NCBI GenBank assembly: GCA_964624165.1
Contig: CAZUWG010000012.1
Location: forward strand, 1 to 20,949
From: OLB19 sp964624165
Lineage (GTDB): Bacteria > Patescibacteriota > Minisyncoccia > Phycocordibacterales > UBA918
Direction of reading: 5' to 3'
DNA: 20,949 nucleotides
Shown: positions 14,187 to 20,475 of the stretch, piece by piece
How the letters are laid out: every line of letters starts with the position of its first letter
Numbering within the stretch: the first letter of the stretch is position 1
Made by a program: the position numbers and the translations under genes
Notes under the pieces: generated by a model
Database searches by the model: none
The model's input: only the letters and a program-made list of their open reading frames with translations
Told to the model about the DNA's origin: nothing

Positions 14187-14885
14187 TTATAGCGCTATAA
14201 ATAGCATCATCAAGGCCATCACCGCCATAAATATATCTTCAAAAAGCGTAACCCGCGTAAGCGGGACGGTAAAAGCCGTACCTAGGCACGCGCAGGTGGT
14301 GATGGTACCGCTCTTTAGCGCTTGGTATACACTTTCAGCTTTTTGTATAAAGAGCAAAAAGACGAAAAGGCTCACGGCAATTGGCCATAGATTCAAATAA
14401 AACAAGACGCAGAGCAAGAGCTCTAGAAATGGATAGGCGGCCGCATACCAAAGTGAAAGACCAGCCAGTGCATCGTATTTACGATAAGACGCAACAAACC
14501 CGCGCCATGAGTAGACCTTTAAACCTCCAAAAAATAAAAAGTACCCCGCCATAAAATACTGCATCACAGTATGGATGCTAAACCCGTGCCACCAGACGTG
14601 AGCGAGAGTGAAAAGGGTGACCAAAAGCGTCACCAGTATGAGTGGGGAAAATAATTTGACGTAAGAGAAAAACACCATACGCTTATTTGCTTGCCTCACA
14701 CGATACGGAGTGTCACGAAGCAGCTCATTGATCTCTCGCGGCGTTGGCGTTTCTTTTGTAAAAAGCGTCAAGGTGCCAGGGTAAAGACGCACCTTCACGC
14801 GCTTAAAGTGTGGTGCCAGGAGTTCTTCCACGCGCGCCACGCACTCGTTACAAGTCATGTGCTCCAGGAGAAATCGGTATTTCAT
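14187..14885 (-). CDS. HMA-like domain fused to MauE/DoxX-like membrane domain
   Basis: A 232-aa protein from the preferred start. Residues 1-65 form a heavy-metal-associated domain, with the metal-binding MTCNEC motif (C12, C15) after KYRFLLEH and a typical beta-alpha-beta pattern. Residues about 72-232 form a membrane domain with four to five helices and the segment TTCACLGTAFTVPLTRVTLF, a cysteine pair followed by the VPLTxVTLxE motif seen in MauE-like redox membrane proteins. A role in copper or thiol-redox handling across the membrane is inferred. The frame is open to 14936, but TACAAT 8 nt before the ATG at 14885 and the HMA start both favour the shorter protein. Confidence 0.82.
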   Translation of the reverse strand: MKYRFLLEHMTCNECVARVEELLAPHFKRVKVRLYPGTLTLFTKETPTPREINELLRDTPYRVRQANKRMVFFSYVKLFSPLILVTLLVTLFTLAHVWWHGFSIHTVMQYFMAGYFLFFGGLKVYSWRGFVASYRKYDALAGLSLWYAAAYPFLELLLCVLFYLNLWPIAVSLFVFLLFIQKAESVYQALKSGTITTCACLGTAFTVPLTRVTLFEDIFMAVMALMMLFIAL

Positions 14886-14893
14886 ATCCAAAA

Positions 14894-14899
14894 ATTGTA
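14894..14899 (-). promoter_or_regulatory. -10 box (TACAAT, TGn-extended), leaderless start
   Basis: Minus strand TGC-TACAAT, 8 nt, then ATG at 14885. It would lie inside the coding sequence if the longer frame were used. Confidence 0.65.
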
Positions 14900-14941
14900 G
14901 CATGGATCTGTCCTGAAAACAGGACTCAATACCCAAACAGC

Positions 14942-14968
14942 AAAAAGCCCTAGCCTTTGCTAGTTTTT
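14942..14968. terminator. Short bidirectional terminator beside the tRNA-Gln region
   Basis: CTAGC (14950-14954) pairs with GCTAG (14959-14963). TTTTT follows on the plus strand, and GGCTTTTT follows on the minus strand. It most likely ends the minus-strand tRNA-Gln transcript. Confidence 0.55.
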
Positions 14969-14973
14969 GTTGT

Positions 14974-14996
14974 GGTTACCGGACAGGGACTCGAAC
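14974..14996 (-). repeat. Partial copy of the tRNA-Gln 3' end (23-bp direct repeat)
   Basis: These 23 bp are identical to 15120-15142, which is the T-loop to 3' end of tRNA-Gln plus 2 bp beyond it. The rest of a cloverleaf is absent. It resembles the distal att copy left by an element using the tRNA 3' end, or a decayed tandem tRNA copy. Confidence 0.7.
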
Positions 14997-15071
14997 ATTA
15001 CATGTTCAGTACACCTTGTCGTGATTATATTTCGTCACCTCATAAAATCTCTAACAAGGTTTTCGAGTCCC
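14986..15071. repeat. Nested inverted repeat made of T-arm pieces
   Basis: Outer arms GGGACTCGAA (14986-14995) and TTCGAGTCCC (15062-15071) and inner arms ACCTTGT (15013-15019) and ACAAGGT (15054-15060) pair in register. The outer arms are a tRNA-Gln T-arm sequence in both orientations. Confidence 0.5.
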
Positions 15072-15074
15072 CTT

Positions 15075-15121
15075 CCTAAAAGTAAAACACCACACGCGAG
15101 GTGTGATGGTTTACTTTTAGG
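15075..15121. repeat. 21-bp imperfect inverted repeat next to tRNA-Gln 3' end
   Basis: Arms 15075-15095 and 15101-15121 match at 19 of 21 positions around a GCGAG loop. It abuts the 3' end of tRNA-Gln and could be its terminator or part of a small inserted palindrome. Confidence 0.55.
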
Positions 15122-15192
15122 TTACCGGACAGGGACTCGAACCCCGATCGCTTGGACCAAAACCAAGTGTCCTACCATTAGACGATCCGGTA
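15122..15192 (-). tRNA. tRNA-Gln (TTG)
   Basis: On the minus strand a 71-nt cloverleaf: acceptor TACCGGA/TCCGGTA, D-stem GTCT/GGAC with a G-T-type pair, anticodon stem CTTGG/CCAAG with loop TTTTGGT (anticodon TTG, reads CAA), four-base variable loop, T-arm CGGGG-TTCGAGT-CCCTG and discriminator A. CCA is not encoded. Partial copies of its 3' part lie just downstream. Confidence 0.95.
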
Positions 15193-15199
15193 TGCGGTG

Positions 15200-15224
15200 A
15201 GCAGGGCGGCAAAGCCGCCCTGCT
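15200..15224 (-). terminator. 11-bp hairpin between pyrG and tRNA-Gln
   Basis: Arms 15200-15210 and 15214-15224 pair perfectly around AAA. It may end the pyrG operon, but no T-run follows on the minus strand. It lies 7 nt before the 5' end of tRNA-Gln, similar to the hairpin before tRNA-Arg. Confidence 0.55.
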
Positions 15225-15259
15225 TGTGGCCATTAGACTACCATACTTTTTTATTTTTT

Positions 15260-16936
15260 TCAGCTCTTTTTTACAGGCAAAGATTTTGCACTCGCCTTTA
15301 AAAAGGCCGTAAAGAGTGTGTGCGGACGAAGCGGCCTCGCCTTCAGTTCTGGATGATATTGCACCCCAAGAAAAAAGGGGTGTACTTGAGAAGGAAGCTC
15401 CACCACCTCCATTAAAGTCTGGTCTGGTGACGTGCCGGAAAATACCAATCCCGCATCGCGCAGTTTTGCTACGTACTCATTATTCACTTCAAACCGATGT
15501 CGATGCCGCTCACTGATATGGGCACGTTTATAAGCACTGTGCACAATGGTGCCTGTCTGTAGTTTTGTCGGATACGCACCAAGACGCATGGTGCCGCCCA
15601 TATTTTTTTCTTTCAATTTTTTGCGCTGCTCCTCCATCACGCCAATCACCGGCATCATAGCTTTTGGATCGATCTCTTCCGTAGTGGCGGCTTTGAGCTT
15701 TAATACATTTTTAGCGTATTCAAGCACCATAAGTTGCATACCGTAACAAATACCAAAATACGGTATCTTATGAGTGCGTACGTATTCAATGACCTTAAGT
15801 TTTCCTTGTACACCCGTCTTTCCAAAACCACCGGGCACCAATACCCCATCAAAGGTTTTTAGTACCGAAAGGGGTGTGCTGCCATCTTCAAACGAAAGCG
15901 AGGAAAGATACACAATCTTTGGCTTCAGGCCAAGGTGATAAGCTGAGTACTTTATCGCCTCAAGCACCGATATATAAACATCCGAAAGTACGAAGTCGCC
16001 TGAAGAAAAGTACTTGCCGACCACTGCAATCGTCACTTCTTTGGTTGCCGCTTCTCGCTTTTTAAGAAATGCTTTCCAAGGCGTGAGAGCTGCCTTTGTA
16101 CTACACGGCAACGACAGCAGTGCGCACAATCGCTTGGACACACCCTCCTTTTCAAATAATACTGGAATGTCATAAATACTTGATACGTCCGGTGCGGCAA
16201 TCACATCCTCGGCTTTCACATTACAAAATGTGGCGATTTTTTCTTTGCGCTTTTTATCAATCATCTCTGGCGAACGAGCAATAATCATATCCGCAAATAC
16301 TCCGACGCTATTGAGCGCTCTCACTGCTGTCTGAGTTGGTTTTGTTTTCATTTCACCGATACTCCCCGGCACCGGCAAATACGACACCATCACCACCGCT
16401 ACATCGGCAGGAGATTCCGCCTTCATCATACGCACCGCCTCGAGAAATAATACATTTTGATACTCACCGACCGTGCCGCCTACTTCAGTCAGCACCACGT
16501 CGGCTTTTGCATTACGTCCCGCCGTTTTGATACGCTCAATCACCTCAAGTGGAATATCGGGCACCACCTCAACGTTGCGACCGCCATACTTCAAGGCTCG
16601 CTCCTTCTCGATCACTGACTGATAGACACTCCCAGTGGTCATATAGTTGATGGCTGGCAAATCGATATCAAGAAACCGTTCGTAGTTACCCATGTCTTGA
16701 TCGGTCTCAAGTCCATCTTCAAGCACAAAACATTCCCCGTGCTCGGTCGGATTCATTGTGCCGGCGTCAACGTTTATATACGGATCAATTTTTATTGCCG
16801 TAACAGAAAGGCCGCGAGCCTTTAAGAGCTTCGCGACCGATGAGGCTGTCACTCCTTTCCCGATGCCACTCATGACACCGCCGACGACAAAAATATATTT
16901 AACTGTTTTTTCTGTTGTCTTGGACTTAGGACCCAT
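15260..16936 (-). CDS. pyrG: CTP synthase
   Basis: A 558-aa enzyme, normal length, that makes CTP from UTP, ATP and glutamine in the cytoplasm. The N-terminal amidoligase domain (about residues 14-275) begins YIFVVGGVMSGIGKG (P-loop) and carries the DPYINVDAGTMNPTEHGECF and LEDGLETDQDMGNYERFLD signatures. The C-terminal class I glutamine amidotransferase domain has the nucleophile cysteine in FGICYGMQLMV, GGTMRLGAYP, and the His/Glu pair in QYHPELKARP. The ATG at 16936 lies 1 nt after the ftsX stop, so it is favoured over the GTG three codons upstream that overlaps ftsX. It is the last gene of the prfB-ftsE-ftsX-pyrG run. Confidence 0.97.
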   Translation of the reverse strand: MGPKSKTTEKTVKYIFVVGGVMSGIGKGVTASSVAKLLKARGLSVTAIKIDPYINVDAGTMNPTEHGECFVLEDGLETDQDMGNYERFLDIDLPAINYMTTGSVYQSVIEKERALKYGGRNVEVVPDIPLEVIERIKTAGRNAKADVVLTEVGGTVGEYQNVLFLEAVRMMKAESPADVAVVMVSYLPVPGSIGEMKTKPTQTAVRALNSVGVFADMIIARSPEMIDKKRKEKIATFCNVKAEDVIAAPDVSSIYDIPVLFEKEGVSKRLCALLSLPCSTKAALTPWKAFLKKREAATKEVTIAVVGKYFSSGDFVLSDVYISVLEAIKYSAYHLGLKPKIVYLSSLSFEDGSTPLSVLKTFDGVLVPGGFGKTGVQGKLKVIEYVRTHKIPYFGICYGMQLMVLEYAKNVLKLKAATTEEIDPKAMMPVIGVMEEQRKKLKEKNMGGTMRLGAYPTKLQTGTIVHSAYKRAHISERHRHRFEVNNEYVAKLRDAGLVFSGTSPDQTLMEVVELPSQVHPFFLGVQYHPELKARPLRPHTLFTAFLKASAKSLPVKKS

Positions 16937-16937
16937 A

Positions 16938-17852
16938 TTAAACACGCAAATACCGAGAGACCGCCATAGTACTTGAAATCAGTCCCATTAAGATTCCCGA
17001 TCCGACCACAATGCCGAAGATGCGAGCAAAATTTTGTACGAAGTACGCAAAAATATCAAACTGTAAAAACGCAGCGGCTGCCGGACCAAGCCAGAGAAGC
17101 GTCAAGTACAAAATCAGCAAAGCAACAACCCCTGCAATAAATCCATACATTACTCCCTGTAGCATAAACGGCCCTCGGATAAAGGTGTTGCTCGCCCCCA
17201 CCAGTCGCATGACCGAGATCTCATCACGAGAAGTGTAGATAGCGAGGCGAATTGTGTTGAAGGTAATCATGACCGCAATCACTACCAAGACCGCTAAGAC
17301 AATGACACTCGCCTGCTCGAGCGCAGTGTTGATACTATTGAGCTTATCGATCGCACTACGGTTTTCATTGTAATTGACGCGGTCAATTAGCGCGCTCCCG
17401 GTATTGGCTTGTTGCTCTTCAAGAAATTGCGCCACGCCAGCGTATTGTTCTGTTTTGGTAGCACGAATCGCAAGAGATGCTCCCAGTGGATTTTCTCCGA
17501 TTTCTTTCAGCGCCTGCAATGTCAGCTCATCTCCGCTATGACGCTCCTCAAACGCCGCGAGTGCATCTTCTCTTGAAGTGTATGTCACTTCAGCTACCTC
17601 CGGCAGTGATTTGAGCGCTGCCTCTAAAGCCTGCACGTCTTTTTGATCTGCGTTAGTGGCAAAGTAGACGTTGATATCAACTTTTTCTTGTACACTCTGC
17701 AACACTGAGCCAAATAATTGATCAAGCAAAAGTGTACTTCCAATCACTAGTAAAGCGATCGTCATCACAAATACCGACGCCAGTGACACAAAGCCATTGC
17801 GCCAAAATGCGACAAAACCTGATCGTACTATTCGTTTAAATGCAGTCCACAT
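16938..17852 (-). CDS. ftsX: Cell-division ABC transporter-like protein FtsX
   Basis: A 304-aa membrane protein, partner of FtsE. One N-terminal helix (about residues 22-46) is followed by an extracellular domain (about 50-170, starting VQEKVDINVYFATNADQKDV) and three C-terminal helices (about 180-300), the classic FtsX layout. The region TSRDEISVMRLVGASNTFIRGPF is the cytoplasmic coupling segment that contacts FtsE. The complex does not transport substrate; it activates peptidoglycan hydrolases at the septum. It lies 18 nt after ftsE and its stop is 1 nt before the pyrG start. Confidence 0.95.
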   Translation of the reverse strand: MWTAFKRIVRSGFVAFWRNGFVSLASVFVMTIALLVIGSTLLLDQLFGSVLQSVQEKVDINVYFATNADQKDVQALEAALKSLPEVAEVTYTSREDALAAFEERHSGDELTLQALKEIGENPLGASLAIRATKTEQYAGVAQFLEEQQANTGSALIDRVNYNENRSAIDKLNSINTALEQASVIVLAVLVVIAVMITFNTIRLAIYTSRDEISVMRLVGASNTFIRGPFMLQGVMYGFIAGVVALLILYLTLLWLGPAAAAFLQFDIFAYFVQNFARIFGIVVGSGILMGLISSTMAVSRYLRV

Positions 17853-17870
17853 AATAAAAATAAATCAAAA

Positions 17871-18554
17871 TTACAATACGTATTTCCCATCTTTATCATC
17901 ACGCACCAGCCGCCCTTCATCCATGGTGATGACGCGGCGATTGAGCTCATCGATCACCCCTTTGTTGTGCGTGGTCATAATGATAGTAGTACCAAGATCA
18001 TTAATCTTTTTAAGAATTTGCACCACCTCGTAGGTAGCGATCGGGTCGAGGTTGCCGGTTGGCTCATCCGCCACAATAATATCTGGCTGGTTTACAATCG
18101 CACGTGCGATGGCGACGCGCTGCTTTTCACCACCTGAAAGCTCACTTGGAAAATTCCATGCCTTATCTTCAAGATCAACGAGCGCAAGGGCCATTGGTAC
18201 ATTCTCGGCAATCTCTTGGTCGCTGCGCCCATTTGCCTCCATAGCAAAGGCGATGTTTTCATAGGCAGTTAGGTGTGAAAGGAGTTTGAAATCTTGAAAG
18301 ACAGTACCGATCTTGCGACGGTATTTTGGCAAGCGGACACGAGGAATCTGATGGACATCAAGCGAACCAAAAAACACCTTACCATCTGTCGGGTGATCTT
18401 CGGCAATTAACATTTTTAAGAGTGTAGTTTTTCCGGCCCCTGAGTGACCGACAATCGACACAAACTCATTCGGATCCACCTGGAAGGTAACTTCGTGAAG
18501 CGCGGTCGAGCGACCATCATTGTAGCGCTTGCTAACATTATCAAAATAAATCAT
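17871..18554 (-). CDS. ftsE: Cell-division ATPase FtsE
   Basis: A 227-aa ABC ATPase with Walker A GHSGAGKTT (about residues 36-44), Q-loop in GTVFQDFKLL, signature LSGGEKQRVAIARAI (about 139-153) and Walker B IIVADEPTGNLD (about 159-170) followed by the H-loop MTTHNK. FtsE-FtsX couples ATP use in the cytoplasm to hydrolase activation outside the cell. The aromatic start MIYFDNVSKRY is typical. It begins 17 nt after the prfB stop and the prfB-ftsE-ftsX order is widespread. Confidence 0.96.
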   Translation of the reverse strand: MIYFDNVSKRYNDGRSTALHEVTFQVDPNEFVSIVGHSGAGKTTLLKMLIAEDHPTDGKVFFGSLDVHQIPRVRLPKYRRKIGTVFQDFKLLSHLTAYENIAFAMEANGRSDQEIAENVPMALALVDLEDKAWNFPSELSGGEKQRVAIARAIVNQPDIIVADEPTGNLDPIATYEVVQILKKINDLGTTIIMTTHNKGVIDELNRRVITMDEGRLVRDDKDGKYVL

Positions 18555-18571
18555 ATGTAACGTTTCTTATT

Positions 18572-19438
18572 CTAACCCATGTCGGATAGTGCGTCTATGA
18601 ACAGCTGTATATCACCAGAAAATACGGCCTCAACGTTGCGTATTTCTGTATTGGTGCGATGGTCTTTCACGAGCTGATAGGGATGAAGAACATAACTACG
18701 GATTTGACTCCCCCACTCAATCTTGAGACTTTTCTCGACCGACAGTCCTTCAAGCTCGCGTTTTTGTTGCGCTTCACGGAAAGCAAAGACACGCCCCGCC
18801 AAGAGCGCTTCGGCTTTTTCGCGATTGGCTTGCTGGCTGCGCTCAGTACTAACATGAACCGAGATATTGGTTGGAACATGCGTCATGCGCACCGCCGTCT
18901 CGCGCTTGTTGACGTTTTGCCCACCTGCACCGCTGCTTTTTGCGAAAGAGATCTCGACTTCCTCTTCCGCCAGCGCTACCTCGGCCACATTGGGAATGTC
19001 TGGTGAGACAATAACAAGCACAAAGGATGTTTGCCGTTTGCCGTTTGCATTAAAGGGTGATATCCGTACCAGCCGGTGAACGCCCGACTCATGCTTTAAA
19101 GTGCCATAGGCGTTTTTACCCTGGAGCTCGAAAGTGATGTTGCGGTAACCGTTTTGATCATTGGTAGTACTATCAAGCACCGTCACTCCCCAACCCTGCG
19201 CTTCACCGTAGCGCTGATACATTTGCGTCAGCATGCGCGCAAAATCTTCGGCGTCATCACCACCAGCGCCCGCGACGACCGAAATGACTGCGTCATTTCG
19301 GTCGTATTTCCCTTTCCCTTCAGAGGCATCCTTAAGCTCCTGCAGCTCTTTAATCATTGCCTGCGCGCTTTTTGGATCACTCCAAAAGTCGGGCTGGAGC
19401 ATAGCCTGCTCGATCGCAGCTATTCGTTCTTGTGACAT
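18572..19438 (-). CDS. prfB: Peptide chain release factor 2, compact form
   Basis: A 288-aa class I release factor. The anticodon-like SPF tripeptide (residues 127-129, in LVRISPFNANG) marks it as RF2, which reads UGA and UAA. The catalytic GGQ is at 172-174 in SSGAGGQNVNKRE. Compared with the usual 360-370 aa, most of helical domain 1 is missing: the protein starts at the region before the QPDFW motif and passes within about 40 residues to the AGAGG of domain 2, so both the N-terminal end and an internal helical part are shortened. There is no programmed frameshift site. The frame is open to 19612, but TATACT 7 nt before this ATG and a hairpin beyond it support 19438. First gene of the ftsEX-pyrG operon. 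Confidence 0.92.
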   Translation of the reverse strand: MSQERIAAIEQAMLQPDFWSDPKSAQAMIKELQELKDASEGKGKYDRNDAVISVVAGAGGDDAEDFARMLTQMYQRYGEAQGWGVTVLDSTTNDQNGYRNITFELQGKNAYGTLKHESGVHRLVRISPFNANGKRQTSFVLVIVSPDIPNVAEVALAEEEVEISFAKSSGAGGQNVNKRETAVRMTHVPTNISVHVSTERSQQANREKAEALLAGRVFAFREAQQKRELEGLSVEKSLKIEWGSQIRSYVLHPYQLVKDHRTNTEIRNVEAVFSGDIQLFIDALSDMG

Positions 19439-19445
19439 AGTAAAG

Positions 19446-19451
19446 AGTATA
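19446..19451 (-). promoter_or_regulatory. -10 box (TATACT, TGn-extended) of the prfB operon, leaderless
   Basis: Minus strand TGC-TATACT, 7 nt, then ATG at 19438. It probably drives prfB-ftsE-ftsX-pyrG. Confidence 0.7.
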
Positions 19452-19464
19452 GCAGAAATGCTGT

Positions 19465-19497
19465 ATAAGCGGGCGAGGCAAAGCCTCGCCCGCTTAT
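19465..19497. repeat. Perfect 15-bp hairpin between divergent genes
   Basis: Arms 19465-19479 and 19483-19497 are exact reverse complements around AAA. It lies between the divergently transcribed prfB and zinc-ribbon genes, where no transcript should need to end. Confidence 0.75.
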
Positions 19498-19586
19498 GCA
19501 CACCCCACCACGTAAGCCCTTGCCAAATAGTCTGTTTAGGAGTATAACGAAAAAAGGAACGATTTTTTTTAGGGAGAAAACAGGAC

Positions 19587-19778
19587 ATGACGACAACCGC
19601 AACAACGGTCACGGCTGAATATCATCAGGTCAAGGGAGACTTGGTGGCTACTTGCCCCAGATGCCAGCACCCCACATCGGTGCTGTTTCCAGGGAGCGCA
19701 GAATGCTCAAAGTGCGGCGAAACACTTGTGGTTCAAGTGCCGCAGCGCATTGAGCACCGCCTACTCGCGTTCAAATAG
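19587..19778 (+). CDS. Small zinc-ribbon protein, 63 aa
   Basis: A 63-aa protein. After a Thr-rich start (MTTTATTVTAEYHQV) it has two CxxC knuckles: CPRC at about residues 23-26 and CSKC at about 40-43, separated by 13 residues. This spacing fits a single zinc ribbon; the target (RNA, DNA or protein) is unknown. Unusually for this window, the gene has a Shine-Dalgarno-like AGGGAG 11 nt before the ATG and a leader with a T-run. A clear terminator follows. The family is not recognised beyond the fold. Confidence 0.72.
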   Translation: MTTTATTVTAEYHQVKGDLVATCPRCQHPTSVLFPGSAECSKCGETLVVQVPQRIEHRLLAFK

Positions 19779-19798
19779 CGATTCGTCACCACGAAACC

Positions 19799-19828
19799 GG
19801 CGCGCGAACAGCGCGCCTTTTCCTTTAT
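19799..19828 (+). terminator. Intrinsic terminator of the zinc-ribbon gene
   Basis: GGCGCGC (19799-19805) pairs with GCGCGCC (19811-19817) around GAACA and is followed by a T-rich stretch. It may also help to end the convergent DUF924 transcript. Confidence 0.8.
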
Positions 19829-19840
19829 TTATTACGATTC

Positions 19841-20398
19841 TTAGGAAGCAAAAAAGCCGTGTTGATGCTGTGTCAAATATTCACGCTCCTCTTCTGTAGT
19901 CGTACGGCCGAGCTGCTCGTTGCGATGTGGATAGCGTCCAAAACGATCAATGATCTCTTTATGAATACAGGCAAACTTGAGTGCCTCTTCGTTGCCTAGC
20001 TTGGCAAAGAGTTCAAGTGATTGTTGTTGCGCTGCTTTTGATTCACTGTGCATAAACGGCATATAGAGAAATTGACGCTCTGCGTCTGTAAGCACTGCCT
20101 CGACACCAACCTCGAGCGCGGCTTTGGCTAGCCAAAGCGCCTGTTCATCAAACGCAAATGCTTCTTTTTGACCTCGATATATATTGCGTGAAAACTGATC
20201 AAGCACAATTATCTCTGCCAACCTCCCCTGCGCGGTGGTACGCCAATCAGCACACCGCTCTTTTGCGACTGCATGGTGTACAGGCAAAAATTTGTTTTTA
20301 ATCGTTGCATCAAGCGCTTCGCCACCGCCAAACCACTCTTTTGGCGTGAGTTCTTCAAACCAAAAATGCAACACTTCTTGAAATGCGAAATCAGACAT
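19841..20398 (-). CDS. DUF924 family protein
   Basis: A 185-aa all-helical soluble protein matching DUF924 over nearly its full length: it begins EVLHFWFEELTPKEWFGGG, has the signature LAEIIVLDQFSRNIYRG (about residues 57-73), then YMPFMHSESKAAQQQSLELF (about 112-131) and IIDRFGRYPHRNEQLGR (about 148-164). The family has no settled biochemical role. The ATG starts only 4 nt after the 3' end of tRNA-Thr, so the mRNA must share the tRNA promoter, and the 5' end of the mature message is probably made by tRNA processing. Confidence 0.9.
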   Translation of the reverse strand: MSDFAFQEVLHFWFEELTPKEWFGGGEALDATIKNKFLPVHHAVAKERCADWRTTAQGRLAEIIVLDQFSRNIYRGQKEAFAFDEQALWLAKAALEVGVEAVLTDAERQFLYMPFMHSESKAAQQQSLELFAKLGNEEALKFACIHKEIIDRFGRYPHRNEQLGRTTTEEEREYLTQHQHGFFAS

Positions 20399-20402
20399 AT
20401 TG

Positions 20403-20475
20403 AGCCAATGTCCGGGATTGAACCGGAGACCTCGTCCTTACCATGGACGCGCTCTACCGACTGAGCTACATTGGC
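20403..20475 (-). tRNA. tRNA-Thr (GGT)
   Basis: A 73-nt cloverleaf on the minus strand: acceptor GCCAATG/CATTGGC, D-stem GCTC/GAGC, anticodon stem CGTCC/GGACG with loop ATGGTAA (anticodon GGT, reads ACC), T-arm TCCGG-TTCAATC-CCGGA, discriminator T. CCA is not encoded. Its first eight bases are part of the 73-bp tandem repeat that lies upstream. Confidence 0.95.

Noticed and set aside
14967..15200. 77-aa plus-strand open frame
   Set aside because: It runs antisense through tRNA-Gln and its fragments; the translated repeats are tRNA sequence.
18572..19438. RF1 rather than RF2
   Set aside because: The recognition tripeptide is SPF, not PxT, and the gene precedes ftsE-ftsX as prfB commonly does.
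19439..19612. N-terminal extension of RF2 to 19612
   Set aside because: It crosses the TATACT box and the 19465-19497 hairpin, and its residues do not resemble RF2 domain 1.
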